Source: Polytrichum commune
Lineage: Eukaryota; Streptophyta; Polytrichopsida; Polytrichales; Polytrichaceae
Direction of reading: 5' to 3'
NCBI GenBank assembly: GCA_950295325.1
Contig: OX485804.1
Span: forward strand, 38,626,001 to 38,690,000
DNA: 64,000 nucleotides
How positions within the stretch are numbered: position 1 is the stretch's first letter; the number at the start of each line of letters is the position of its first letter. The notes beneath the pieces are model-generated. The model made no database searches. It saw only the letters and a list, made by a program, of their open reading frames with translations, and was not told the origin of the DNA. Below are positions 22,826 to 35,197 of this stretch, one piece after another. The position numbers and the translations under genes are program-made.

Positions 22826-23624
22826 TTTAAGTTGTACAAATCCTGTTAATGCATGAATATGCGGGAATCGGAGCTACCCAATTATCCGGAATGCTCATAT
22901 CCACAACCCCAACAAATTATATCCACATCCACATATGCCAAGGGTCAAGATTCAAAGTTGATATCCACCCAAAATTGATTGAAACATGTACATCCATCAA
23001 GGAATGTTGCGTGCCATTATGTCAAGAATGTTTTAAACAATGAAATTCATTGAAATTGAAAATATTGGGTGACCAAAAGCATTACTTTTGCATCAATTAA
23101 GACATTAGACATTACTCCCAAACCTTACAAATGAAGCTAATCTAGATCAATATCACAGATGTGGTTATGTTTCTCGCACACACTAGTTTATGTTCACATG
23201 TACTTATTCATATTTGCTTCTAATAATGAACCCCAAAAGTAGGGAGTGAATTTTTTTTTCCAAAATGTGTGTTATTACTTAAACTTTTGAAGGGTCTCCT
23301 AGGAACAATAAGAATAGAAAAGTTGTGAGGCTCTATCAAAAGTTTGCACCCATACAAATAAGAATGTAAATAGCATTTTTGGTCCTCCCATAACATTTTC
23401 ATATCGAATAACTATGAAATGCATCGTAATCACAAAATCTTGTTGTTTTAATCAAGCTTGATGTGAATGATCCAATTTATAAATACAATAATTTGATGGA
23501 AACCTGCAAGCATAGAAGAATATCCATATCTTATTTTGGAATCAAACTACCGGTGAGTTTAGGTCTTGACCCCTAACCCCTCCTTCGCCCAACCACCCAG
23601 TGCACCTCCTTGATGGCATGATTG

Positions 23625-23850
23625 CATAAAACTAGGATTTAAGTATATTTGGATTTTTGCATGAATTTTAGACAAATCCAACCATCAATATGACATACAC
23701 TAGATTGCAAAACTACACAAATATGGTGGTTGGCAAACGTGAGATATAAGCATTTAAAGTTGTGATTGTTGTGTTGTTGTCGTTTGCTGTTCTTGTCTCC
23801 ACAAGTGCACAACCCTTAATATTTTTGCACAAGTGAATTGTCCAAATATA
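23625..23850 (-). repeat. R2 repeat, reverse copy
   Basis: Diverged reverse complement of 6,160-6,440. It reads AAAACTAGGATTTAAGTATATTTGG at its left, then ATATGACATACACTAGATTGC, ACACAAATATGGTGGTTGGCAAACG, TTGTTGTCGTTTGC, and GTGAATTGTCCAAATATATTG at its right. No coding capacity. Confidence 0.65.
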
Positions 23851-24149
23851 TTGAAATGTCAATTATTAACTCTCCAATATCCATCAATGCTTCATTTCCA
23901 ATATGAAAAAGTATAGATTACTTGTCATATACCACTCAGATAGGTGTCGAAGAGTGACCACATAAGGCCCACAAACCTTGTCATGTGATGCCACTTGAGT
24001 ACTACTAATATGAACTTACACCCACGTTGGAGTACAACTTGATGGCATAATCTAAGGAGAAACGTGCTTCTACGCCATAATCAAGGAATTGATCTCGACA
24101 GCCTGATTGGTCAATTACTTTCCATGTGACCTTGGACCTTAGCGTTTTT

Positions 24150-24430
24150 TAATATTCTTATTAAAGTAGAGGCATCCATAACCGGTCACTTAAGAGATTT
24201 TGTGCCAGATCTAGAGAAGTATAAGATGGTGCAAATTTTTCCCAGGTAGGAAGATAGAAATAAGGAGGATTGCAAAATTTTCAGTAATTTAAGTCTTCAA
24301 ATTGGAATTACTGTGAATTTCTTGAAGCCAAAAGTTGAGCCAAACATATTACCAATGTCTAGAGTTTGCGATGACCATTCATATTAAGCGTTCACTCTCC
24401 TCACTTTAGCACTCAAAAGTAGGACATGTT
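24150..24430 (+). repeat. R3 repeat, forward copy
   Basis: The block GAGGCATCCATAACCGGTCACTTAAGAGATT through 'cctcactttagcactcaaaa' is mirrored, in reverse orientation and diverged, at about 38,110-38,385. In both places it is followed on the same side by a fold-back hairpin (24,592-24,716 and 37,939-38,055), so block and hairpin probably form one larger dispersed element. Confidence 0.65.
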
Positions 24431-24591
24431 TTGGCATGATCGAAATTCATTCCTAGCCTTATTGAAAGTCAATCCCATCCTAATCGAAATCCTAGCTCCC
24501 TATAAATTGCCGATGGGGTCATGATAAGGAATAGATGCCTCTATTATACTTTATTATTATGTGCTTGCAATTGCTATGAGAGAGGAATCAG

Positions 24592-24716
24592 GGTTAGTTT
24601 CCATGTAGGCTGCTCGCCCGCAAGATTCTAGTGGAAATGTAAATGCTACCATGTAGAAGCTACTGTGATTTCCACTAGAATCTGGTGGTAGAGCGGTCTA
24701 CATGGAAGCTAACCCT
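24592..24716. mobile_element. Fold-back (hairpin) element, copy 1
   Basis: The two ~58-nt halves are imperfect reverse complements: the left arm starts GGGTTAGTTTCCATGTAGGC and contains AGATTCTAGTGGAAAT; the right arm in reverse starts GGGTTAGCTTCCATGTAG and contains the same AGATTCTAGTGGAAAT. There is almost no loop. A second copy is at 37,939-38,055. Confidence 0.85.
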
Positions 24717-25306
24717 TAGTGGTCTCCAGCTTTATTGAGGCTTATAGATTCTTTGGAAGCTGAGATTCTCCACCTAATGAAAATTGAATATTAGTAAAGA
24801 ATAATCTCTCTTCAAAATTGGCATGATGTCATGTGCAACTTCTGCATTGAACGGTTTCTGCTTGGATACTTCCCATTTCCAATCACCTATACTTCAAAAA
24901 TCAGAAACATCAAAATCATCACAAAATACATTGATTTTTTTTTTCTCTAACTTTCAAGCATGGTGGCAGACTGTTGGACCTTGAAATATATAAATTTGAG
25001 TGCAACACATCAGTACTTCCTCTCATGCACCATGATTGCATCAAGTGTTCTTATACAGAAAAATCTTCAAACTGTCCGTGCCTGATACCCATGAATATTT
25101 TGGGCCAAAAGACTTGAAAGTGTAGAGGAAAATTGAAGAAAAGACTTAACATGTAGCAGCGTAATCTTACTACATTGGTCAGGTAGTAATCAAGTCTTGC
25201 AGATCTATTAGCAAAGTAAGGACTCCACATAACAGGATGTGTACACAAATCATTTGGTGGTCAGCTGAAGTGCACAAATCCCAGTCACTCAACAAGAGAG
25301 CAGCAT

Positions 25307-28300
25307 CTACTTTGGAGACCATCGAACGCTCTGTCGTACTCCTTGATAGATTAGCCCGAGTGCCCGTCCAATAAGTCGTACCAGTAAGAAAGAGACAGCA
25401 TCACCAAACTTAGAGATCAGAACCTTCAGCAGCGGGCCAACTATATCTGAGAATTCCAAGTACAAGCTGTAGAAATATCTCCTGCCATCCCCAAGCCCCA
25501 GCATACTGTCAGTGGAAGGTCAAAGCATCACCAAAAACAATGAAAACAGAGCTACAACAATCCACCGTAATATTTCCTACACAAAATACCCCCCAACATA
25601 AACACCCCCAATACACCCAGTCCACACCATTAATAACCCAGTCCCCTAAAACCCAACCCACACCCTTACGAGGAATAGTAGATAACAGGACAAGATCCCA
25701 AAAAGACAAATGGAGCTCACATGGAAATGGAAATGGACTGCACACAAATCCTACAACCCAGATCAGTTTAGAAGCATGATTTGTAGGCGAGAGTCTTCTG
25801 CCAATGCCATGCTAAACCCAAGAAATGAGTGGCTTAATTCCTTCATGTAGCATCTTGAAGTAATATAACACATCAATACATGTGAGTTATGTAACATGTC
25901 ACGAAGTGATGCGATTTCATTCAAATAAAGCTTGAAATTCAAATTCCTCTGCAGAAAACACTGTTCCATTTAAGTGCCAAGGTCTTATTTGATGGAACAT
26001 CTGAATGTTTATTATTCATGAAGGGAAAAGAGGGTGCAAAATACCAGCCAGTGAGAGCCCTAAGCTCTTTGCTCCGCCTGGCAGACAGTTGAACAACTGC
26101 CAATTTTATGCCCTGAGCAGGATCTTCATCCTTTCTTGCCTGAGGCCCTTGTTCTGTTGATTTTTTAATCTCTTCCTCAGAAACTTGTCCACCACTACAG
26201 AGTCTCTGAATTGTCCACAGCTCAAAGCGGTCCTCAAACATGGCTACTACTGAAGAAAAGTTCTGCTGCAGCCAACTCCTCAATGCCACCTGGCATGACA
26301 TACAAACAAATTATGTGGGCCTATTGTGGGCACTTCCAACTCCAGAAACAATTTGGACTGACAGATCAGATTGAAAATTGTTTCATCAAGTTAGCAATTG
26401 CGAAGAATCACAAAGATTGTCGTCTCAAGTTTCATTATAATTGGAATTAAGATGCACAAGTTATAGGATGTCAGAGTGAAGATTCTCTTTCTCTTTAAGT
26501 GGACAAATAGGGCCCCCCCGATTATGTTCACTTATTGAACCTAGAATGGTTCATATATATTTTTGCAAATAATCTAATCTCTCTGTGACATGTGGCTTTT
26601 TGGTGTCCATTCTTAACTACAAGTCTTGCCATATATCATTCAAATATAGATATCTGATCACAAAGATTGACAACGTAAGGCTCACACACCTTTATAAAAG
26701 AATCTAATCAAAGCATAGATTACAGCTATCACTGACAACACCTAAACAATATGCATCAAACTTCACCAATTAAAATGTGCTTTTCTATCGCGACATGGTA
26801 AACACATTGTACGCATAGACCACATAAATTAAATTACTAGAGTTGTTAAACCACCTCATTTCGAAATCTCTCAAGTGCACGGGTCGACTTTATGGACGAT
26901 CGCACTAGAATGGGCCAATCATTCTCTTCACGACCACCCATCACTGAAGATCTGCCTAGGTAAATAGCAGATGCAGCATTGGCTGATGCTACTACCAGAT
27001 CTTCCAGCACATTGGAAGCATGCTTCGACATCAAATTCTGACCCCAGCAGCTCCCAGGCCTCCACAGTGCAAAACAAATTTCTTAGGTCCTGGCTGTACA
27101 TAGAAATAAAGTAGTTGGGGGCAAGCAGGAGCCTAGGTTAAGTTTACTTATGGCAATAAGTTTCTCATGATAAATGGCAAGCTAACAGTAGCATTAGAGG
27201 ATGCCATAAGCTGAAGCTTGCTTGATGGCAGTAAAACTTTTCTTGGACTGAGTTAGCTACAGCCAGTTGAACATTGACTTGAATTAAGGGCAATGTGCAG
27301 CTGGGCGCCTATTAGAAGATAATTCAGACTGTCAATGGATATACAACTATCGTTTCACAGGAACCGTAGTTGTGTGTTTATATGATGCAAGCAATAGGAG
27401 TGTTACTATTAATGTAGTTTACAGCTCTAAGTCCATCATCACTGGGACTAGGATCAGGAGCACGCACAGTGAAATGCCAGATGATGTGAAATAACATAAT
27501 CCTCATATGGAATTCAACAACAGATAAGTACAGTAGATATATAGTTTTAGATCATCCATGTTTTAGTCCAGTGATGACATCTGAAAGATTAAAAATCCTC
27601 TTCACTGGAAGTTCTTGAGGAGTACCTGGTTGTCTTGAATCGTAAGAAGAATATGACATCCATATAGAGCTCTGCCTTTCCAGATCTCTGCAGGTAATTT
27701 AAAGCTAAGTCCCTTCCTTGCCTAATGCTCCTTCTCAGCTTCACAGACTGTGAGACATCTTCTGGTTCATTCTTTATCACGCTTGAGGCTTCAGTGACAT
27801 CCTCTCTATTAGCCAAGCATGGTTCCAATGCAAGCCAACTTCTGCAGATAGGTTCGATTGACTGACATAGTAAATCTCGCGAGAGCTTTGACCACTCTAT
27901 TGGTGACAACAATTTACTGCTGTCACTTATGCTATCTACCTGCAAGTAAACAAGCGTTTACTGTAAGCATAGTCAATATGTCAAATGTCTTTGTTTCAAA
28001 AGAAATAATTTTCTCCTCCATTGCCCATCTGTTAGTCAGCAGTTCTTGTTTTCCTTTTTCAGAGTGCTACTTACCAGATATCAACTGACTGCTATTTTGA
28101 AGAGGAAACAATTTGTTCAAAAAATCATCACAATGTCTGCTTATGAAATTTGATATCCTACAGACACATGTTCTTTCTTATACAACATAAAACCACTAGT
28201 ACCTGATTAAAAAGCTCTAAAGCGGGTACTAGTGGAGCCAGGACCTGCCTCATTGCGTAGATGCTCTAATGACCGCACGAGCAAGCGAAGCCTCGGAATA

Positions 28301-29780
28301 GCACTTATGGCTTGCAAGCTTAACACAGGATTTCTAACTGCTCCCTCGTTGATCTCATAAGTTTCCACATCCCCTTCATCTTTTGCTAACTTCGAAAGAG
28401 CTGCTGCAATCTTCGACTGCGTGACACTCCATCGGTCACCTTCGTAGGGCTCTTCACATCTCTGCGACTGTGCTTGTTTTTCCAACCTGCAATAAGAAGT
28501 CCTTGCGAGAGATGAAGTTTCCACACACCAATAAGGACAAGATAACCTAAAAGCGCCGGCTGTTCCACTTGTTACCAAAAAGACCTAGCAAATCATTAAG
28601 CAGAAAAACACATCCTCAATTGACAGAAATATCCATAAAACAATCAAACATGATGTGGATATGAGGAGAGGATTTCTCTTACGGTTGAGGTTTAGGGGGC
28701 AGTGTTGCATCTTCGTCTGAGGAACGGTCGGTTCGGACTGGAAGATTGCCGAAAGGGCCAACGACCAAGGCCGGTCTTCCAGGAGTTGCAATGCCTGCAA
28801 TATATGCAAGAGCAATGCTTGTGATAAGCATCAATTGCTCCACAGCTGGCCGCCAATCTGTTACTAATGTGATGTTTCCCAACGCTCTGCACATCAGCAA
28901 GCCGGTAGAATGACATCCCCTGTCCGTTCTCCTCCTATACCGTGCTGGAATTTTGTGTTGCGGAGAGAACCCTGCAATATATTCAATCACTGTCAAGCAG
29001 ACTCGGGATGTTTTTTAACAACTTTTTCACATCAACCATTCTATCAAAGGCTGATGTTTTCTCGTTACCTTCGAGAATTTTTTGTCGAAGACCTCCCCAG
29101 CTCAGTTGGAGAAGCCAAACACGCATTATGATATTCCTACGGGGTTTTAAGAAGTGCAAAATTTATCAAGGTAGCCACGGTGGTGACACAGCCATTTATC
29201 AGACAGACTCCATTTGTTGTAAACAAAACTTTTTCGCATCAACCATTCTACCGAAAGCCCATGTGGTCTCGTTGCCTTCAAGAATACCTACTCAGCTCAG
29301 TCCGAGGAGCCAAATGTTTGTTCAATGGCTTACCCACGCGCTATGAAATTCCTATGGGGTCATAAGGAGTCCAAAATTTCTCAAGGTAACCATGGTGGTG
29401 AAACAGCCATATGTTAGTGGATTATAAAGTTGCACATAAACAAGAACAGCTAAACAGGATTGTGATGCTGGCCAGCATGTAGCACTTGTTCCAGGTCCTC
29501 GAACGATATGAATATCCCACCGGAGTCCAAATCCTGCACCGAATTCTTCGTTCATAGCTTCATGGATAGGGAAAGTGTGTTGTTTACCTGTTTTAATAAA
29601 AAATTGAAAGTCTGGCGAACGTAGAGCCAATCGATTGCATATGGGCACCCGGATGACCTCTCTACAAAACGCATCCGATGCCACAAAACCCTCCCTCTTA
29701 TGATACCCTGCATTTGAAAAGTTGACCTTGCGAGCAACCAAACAGGGAGCCATGGTCTGTAGAGCCATCAGGGAAACCAT
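25307..29780 (-). CDS. Conserved plant protein of unknown function, possibly plastidial DUF3685-like (7 exons, ~549 aa)
   Basis: Exons in transcript order: 29,780-29,588; 28,971-28,683; 28,486-28,245; 27,935-27,626; 27,050-26,855; 26,289-26,045; 25,481-25,307 (stop TAG). Phases join across all seven to 550 codons. The third/fourth junction is the least certain: a different donor near 28,248 or an acceptor at 27,939 would change one or two residues. The N-terminus (MVSLMALQTMAPCLVARKV) is free of acidic residues and could be a transit peptide. Later segments include RSIRQGRDLALNYLQRSGKAE, ALRSWLQQNFSSVVAMFEDR and a C-terminal WRYFYSLYLEFSDIVGPLLK followed by hydrophobic VSFLLVRLIGRALGLIYQGV. 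These remind me of the DUF3685/Ycf55-like plant and cyanobacterial proteins, but that is a memory-based guess. No enzymatic motif is seen. A TAGGGTTT motif lies about 115 bp upstream in sense. Confidence 0.65.
26310..26700 (+). repeat. R1 repeat copy in intron of the unknown-function gene
   Basis: The copy shows the fuller R1 order: GTGGGCACTTCCAACTCC, GAAAATTGTTTCATCAAGTTAG, CACAAAGATTGTC, GATGCACAAGTTATAGGATG, AAGATTCTCTTTCTCTTTAAG, GATTATGTTCACTTATTGAACC, GGCTTTTTGGTGTCC, then ATATAGATATCTGATCACAAAG. It lies within the intron 26,290-26,854, antisense to the host gene. Confidence 0.75.
28972..29587. repeat. Tandem ~207-bp duplication inside intron 1 of the unknown-function gene
   Basis: CACATCAACCATTCTATC (about 29,028) recurs as CGCATCAACCATTCTACC (about 29,238), each followed by AAAG-C-ATGT, TCTCGTT-CCTTC-AGAA and, further on, CCTA-GGGGT, CAAAATTT-TCAAGGTA-CCA-GGTGGTGA-ACAGCC (about 29,156 and 29,370). 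Two diverged units of roughly 205-213 bp fill most of the intron between exons 29,780-29,588 and 28,971-28,683. Confidence 0.8.
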
Positions 29781-31079
29781 CAGGGTAAAGCCGTGCAATG
29801 CACTGCACTCATCAACCCATACAAATCTGCCTTGAAAATATCATCATGCTACGAAATCGGTCTTATTTTCAGAGAGAAGATTCAAGCTCCTTAAACCCTA
29901 GCACTGGCACTTTCTTTCCGTGAGACGGTCTAAACGAAGATGGGTCAACTTAAGAAGTTCGACTTCGGCCTGCTTCATCAAGGGCACCTCAGTCGCAGCC
30001 AGGCAAGCTTCTCGCTCTTCCTATTCATCCATATCTGCTTTCCTACAATATCATCCCAACACCCCGGGTGTTTTCTATAGCACATTATCCCTAAAATGGT
30101 ATTTTATCATCCATGGTATGGATGATATCCGACATCCAACGTGGGAACTCTAGTTTCCCGTCACCGTATTCATAGGAGCATGATGCATCTGCAATTAGGC
30201 TTGCTAAACCCAATCATGGGTCATTTAACACAGATTAGCTGTCAACGTGTTGCAACCATTGCATTATGTACCGAATGAGTTATAGTATACGATGCTTAAA
30301 AAAATTTGTACCTGCTCCAGGAATTCGTCAGATACGGATGCACTCTCGTTTGTCGTTGGGAAGTTTTATGCTGTAAATCCGCTTCCGCTTAGCGTCGAGT
30401 GGGGTTTAGACTCCACCCGTTGTTGACATAAGCGTGCGAAGTCTTTTTTTTCTCAGATTGTGCTGATTTCGAAGCTCTGCTAGTTCCGTAGAGGCGATAC
30501 GTCGGAGGAGAGTTTACTGTCCCCGATCCTCTTTGTTTTCATTTGGTTCTTGGTTTCTGGATTACCATTAAACCTGTGCGCTTCGTCCCCATCGCTAAGG
30601 CTTTCCTCACCTCCCGAACTTCGCATGTGGTCGAAGATGTGCTTCGATATTCTCGGATGATTTAAGCTTCGGTGAGGGTAACGCCGCATGTGTTGCTGGT
30701 AGGACAATGTCACAACAGTTGCAGGGTACGTGTTCTCACCTGGACTCTTCATTGTAGCTCTCAAATGTCACATTCACCTAAACCGGGTGAAATTTGAGTT
30801 CGTGCGCTTGCAGTATGGTTCGTCTATCGTGATCATTTGTTTTTGCATTGACGTCCTGCCATTTTCTGGATCTCAAGGGAGCGAAAAACGACATTGAAGT
30901 TGGATACCTATGATTGTTCTTGCACGTAGAATTGAGGTTTGAAAGTGCGATCCCCGTTTGGATCCAGCACTGGATTATGCAACTTGCGGAACTTGGAGGA
31001 GGATGGTGATGGAGATGGAGAGAAGCAGGGGCCATTGCACTTTCGGGGACGGAAGAAGTTCTACGGTCAAGTTGGAAGG
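29781..31079. promoter_or_regulatory. Shared upstream region of a divergent gene pair
   Basis: The 1.3-kb stretch separates the start codons of the minus-strand unknown-function gene (29,780) and the plus-strand WAT1-like gene (31,080), so it holds both promoters and leaders. AAACCCTA (telo-box) is at 29,893-29,900, near the minus-strand gene. The WAT1 reading frame stays open upstream to 30,939. No other gene is supported; small ORFs on both strands lack motifs. Confidence 0.6.
29893..29900 (-). promoter_or_regulatory. Telo-box near the start of the unknown-function gene
   Basis: AAACCCTA on the plus strand is TAGGGTTT in the sense of the minus-strand gene, about 115 bp before its ATG. This is the same orientation and similar distance as the pair before NOM1. 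Motif evidence only. Confidence 0.4.
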
Positions 31080-34000
31080 ATGAGTCAGATAGCAATTGAA
31101 GTTACACAGATGACAATGGCGGGAGATACATGGAAGCCACACGTGGCATTGTCGATTGTTATGCTGAACTACGGATTCTATCACGTCCTCACAAAAGTAG
31201 CGTTAAGTGGAGGTATCAATCAACTGGTATTCTGCGTGCTGCGAGACTTGGTGGCATTGTCAATTCTTGGGCCCTTAGCTTATTTCCTCGAGAAGTATGT
31301 CCATCTCTCTTGCTCTCTTTCTCTCCATCCCTATATTCCATACTGAAGCACATATGCTGTAAAGACCGTAGGATATGACCATAGTAAAAAAACTCTCTTA
31401 GTACCGTGAAAAATCTGAAATTCAGAGCTGCCACATATTAATGCTGTGCTCCTCGATGATCCACTTCCTGCAGTAAACAAATTCCTGCAGAGAAATTTCA
31501 AGGTGTACTAACAATGACTTGACCTAATGCTTCCTGTGGTTGGGGATGACAGGAGGACTCGGCCTCCACTCTCAAGCTATCTCCTATTTTCATATATTTT
31601 CCTTGGGTTAACAGGGTGAGTCTGATATTTCTGAGAATAATCATTCAATGTTGCAGAAAATCCAATTGCACAGCAAATACAACTCTCAGAGACTAAAATG
31701 GCTGCAATTAATCTCAGGATCAGTATTTTTTTTGTTGATCTAATTGTTCGCATCTCTCTGTTAAGGTATACTTCTCAATTAGCAGTTCAGATTCTTCAGA
31801 AGATCTAGAGCTATCACGAGTGTAAACATTGACCCATCAGAGTTGCTTTAGGGCAGAGGAAGATTGAATCAAAAGTGAAGAGTCTTCCTCCATTTCCTCA
31901 TTTTGTATATTCATGTATTATTCCATTTTGTAGAGGAGCACATAAAATGTTTTGTCTATTCTGCAGGATATTTGGCAATCAGCTGCTCTTCACTCTGGGT
32001 CTTAACCTTACATCACCTTCTTATGCTGCTGCAATGCAGCCTGCAATTCCTGTCTTCACTTTCTTGCTAGCTCTTTTACTGCGGTGAGTTCCTCTCTCTC
32101 CCTGAATTTGGACATCAATCCTGCTGGGTTTTTTTAATGCCATGTCCATAGTTGGAGAACCTCATCAAGTTGACATTATAATTCATATTGATATCAGGTT
32201 GATATTTTCCTGCATGACTATTACTTGTCTACTGGGCATGTTATTTTCTGGTCTTAATAGTTGCAATAACCCTTACCAAGTGAGTAATTGTGGGTTGGGT
32301 TAAACAGAATAGAAACTGTGCACTGGAGAAGAATGGATGGCAAGGCAAAAGTAGGAGGAGTGATAATTTGTATCACAGGTGCTTCTGTAATGGCTCTTTA
32401 TAGAGGTCCTGCGTTGATTGGTGTTGGAATTTCTGGAGGATTGCAAGGACTAGCTATAGCAGGCAAACCTGCCCCTGAGCCAGTTGGATGGCTTTCCAAT
32501 GCCCTTGTTGACATGGGAATAGACTTATGGCATGTGGGTGTTCTCTGTCTCATCGGTAATAGCCTCTGTATGGCCATGTATATTCTCTATCAGGTATAGC
32601 ACCTTTAACACTCGACTGCTGGAAACTCTCAATTGTTATAGTTAACTGCTATAGTCTCTTGTAGTTCCAGAGTGAACATTGTCCTGTATCTACCATGTTT
32701 TGTTGATGCAAGAACCGAATGAACTTAGGGTATGTTGTTAACAAAGAGAGATGACTCCAATGTTGCCAGCAGTGTGAATTATGGTTCAGCTTCAGTTTCA
32801 AGTTGGTCTAAGTTTGTATGTAATCCCGAGACAGGCATCACGAGAATAAGAGGGTCCTCAAAAGTCTAATGCATCCTTTCAAAGGTGAACACCTCCAATG
32901 GGTGTGGACAAGCCAGCCTGCACCTATCTCCCCAAGGGCAAGCCCCTAAGTCCCCACATGATTGGTTGAAAAGATCCGTTTCACCCGGATACCCTATTGT
33001 AGGGAAGGGGTGCATAGTGGAAGGGTACACCAGAAATTCAAGTGTTAGGAAGGTCACCTGTCCCTAGCTCTATTCCAGACTTAAGGCAACTTAACCTCGG
33101 AGTTCCTATGAGTTCCAGATTAAGGCCTTGTGTTTAAGCCATCCTTGGGTATGCTGGTAAACTCAGCATCATTGTCATAGTAGCCACGGAATATGATAAT
33201 TCAAGTACAGGTATATTGCCTGTTGAAGATGATTTTATAAGGATGTGTTTTGATGTGTTGCGTTCTTGGATCTGAAATTTGACATCTTGTAGGTCAAAGC
33301 TGACATATACTTCAAGAGAATTTTGTTGTGGATTCAAGTATGTATGACTGCCGCTGCATGACATTGTTGTTGTTTGCAGTCTCGAGTGCTGACCAGTTAT
33401 CCTGCCAGTCTTTCTTTGACGGCATATTCTTATTTTTTTGGAGCAAGCCTAATGGCACTCACAGGATGTTTCTTCGCCAATGAACCTTCTGACTGGATAT
33501 TGTCATCATCAGAAATTTTTGCTGTTCTTTTTGCTGTAAGAAACAACCCTCCGCTGTGACATTTTATCCTAATCTTTATTTTTCCAGTTGACATGGAAAT
33601 ACTGAGGTCCTCATACTGAGGAATGAAATATACAGTAAAGATTAAACTCTGTGGTTTTATGCTTCAGTACATAAGCATTTTGTCTGAAGGTGTCAAGTCC
33701 TCATGCTGTCTTATATAATGCTGGAGTTTTGTCATTTACAACTTGTGATTGGCTTCTGTTGGTTAGTAGAAGATGAAGCTTGATGAAGAATGTTGTCTAG
33801 CACTGAATTCACCTATCTTGCACTAGCACTATTCCCTACATTTAAAAGAGAACTTTGCCTTAATTTCTGTACTGTTGTAATATTTGCATACGGTTTTGAT
33901 GCATTTTCCACTTTTCTGAACTCTTCTGTCTGCACAGGGGGTTGTGGCATCTGCCCTAAATTATGGACTTCTAACCTACTCAAACAGGCTGTTGGGACCA

Positions 34001-35197
34001 TCTCTGGTTGCCTTGTACATGCCCCTTCAGCCAGTCGCTTCATCAATTCTCTCTCAGATATTTCTGGGGAGCTCTCTCCATGTGGGAAGGTGGGTGTTGA
34101 TTCTTTTAACATCTTTGTTTTATTGAAGTGTTTTTCCTCTATATCCTAGTTCTGAAATGCAGGGACTGGAACTTTGGCAACACAACATGCCCAACAGATA
34201 TAAATCTGAACAGATCTCAATATCTTGAACATACTCAAGTCCTAAAAGTACAGTGTTGGAGCAACAACATGATTAAGAGGGAGGTTTCATACATTGATTA
34301 TAGAGGAACATATGTGAGTAGTTATGTGTGATTGTCTGAATCTCTGGCTCTTACCAAGTAACAGAATTAATATACTTCTGTTATACATGAGATTGAACAT
34401 ATATTTATAAACGTAATTGTAGAACTATTGAGAATTCATCATGCCATGATTAAACTTAAAACCTGAGTTGAAAGGTAATGTAATCTATGCGCAATTTGGG
34501 AGAACACCTGGGAAGTTTGTTCTGAAGAACTCCATTTTTTCCTGAACTGGTTGAGTTAGCTTTGCTAGATCAGGCTGGTTGGTAGCATCTTTTGTACTTG
34601 TAATAGGCAGCAGTTTATCTCTCAGGAGCAATCTATAGTAAGTGGACCTAAAACGCACACTTCTAGCTCTGCACCCACTTCTCCTAGGATATGAAAAACA
34701 TGATTAGCAAATCCAAATGAAAGCCATAACCAATACTCTCATAACTCTTGGAGCTCATATGAACCTTCTTCATCATCAAAATGAAGATTCTCTTTCTTCT
34801 TCAATGATCACATAGGTCCCCCCTGTTTATCTCAATCATTAAACCTAGAATGGCTAACAAGTGTTAAGCACTTAGTCCAATCTCTTTCAACTATGTGTCA
34901 TCCACACCTGACAAACACCACTCAAACAATGATGTCAGATTAAGATAAGTGACCGATTCCGGCCTGCTAACCTTCATGGTCCCTGTGGGATGCAGTGCCA
35001 TTGGAGGAGTTTTGATAGTGGCAGGTCTATATACTGTCACTTGGGGGCGCCAAGAAGGCGAGCGGTACATGTTGTCATCACATCACCGACTACCAAGTAT
35101 CCCTGCCTATTTGGATCAAGAGACGCGGACAATCACTGATCCTTTACTGCAGGTGCTAAATCACAGAGGACCTCCTAATTCCACAAACCCTGTTTAG
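31080..35197 (+). CDS. WAT1-related EamA-domain transporter (7 exons, 396 aa)
   Basis: Member of the plant WAT1/UMAMIT family of the drug/metabolite transporter superfamily: ten-helix membrane carriers with two EamA repeats that move amino acids, auxin or other metabolites. Exons: 31,080-31,294; 31,553-31,615; 31,967-32,083; 32,308-32,593; 33,380-33,535; 33,938-34,089; 34,996-35,197. All introns are GT-AG and the sum is 397 codons. Recognisable family segments are [20 protein letters not shown] (first helix), [94 protein letters not shown] and [18 protein letters not shown], followed by a ~50-residue soluble tail. Start chosen at [10 protein letters not shown]; the frame is open 47 codons further up, so an upstream ATG at 30,939 cannot be excluded. 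The substrate cannot be told from sequence. Confidence 0.93.
34640..34975 (+). repeat. R1 repeat copy in the last WAT1-like intron
   Basis: Contains the R1 landmarks in order: AAGTGGACCTAAAACG, CTGCACCCACTTCTCCTAGGATATG, CATGATTAGCAAATCCAAATG, TGGAGCTCATATG, AAGATTCTCTTTCTTCTTCAATG, ATTAAACCTAGAATGG, TCCAATCTCTTTCAAC and ATTAAGATAAGTGACC. It ends only some 30 bp before the final exon's acceptor. Confidence 0.8.

Larger units (their letters stand above)
19045..25306. other. Intergenic, repeat-rich region
   Basis: Apart from the orphan exon at 19,480-19,744 and an unassigned proline/serine-rich open frame at 22,259-22,825, no gene is supported. The stretch contains the inverted-repeat element 21,507-21,797, a reverse copy of repeat R2 (23,625-23,850), the R3 repeat (24,150-24,430) with the fold-back element 24,592-24,716, and a C homopolymer at about 21,403-21,420. 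Confidence 0.6.

Noticed and set aside
32885-33067. 60-codon ORF in the WAT1-like intron between exons 4 and 5
   Set aside because: It lies in an intron, opposed by an ORF of equal length on the other strand, with no recognisable domain and no splice phase matching the gene.
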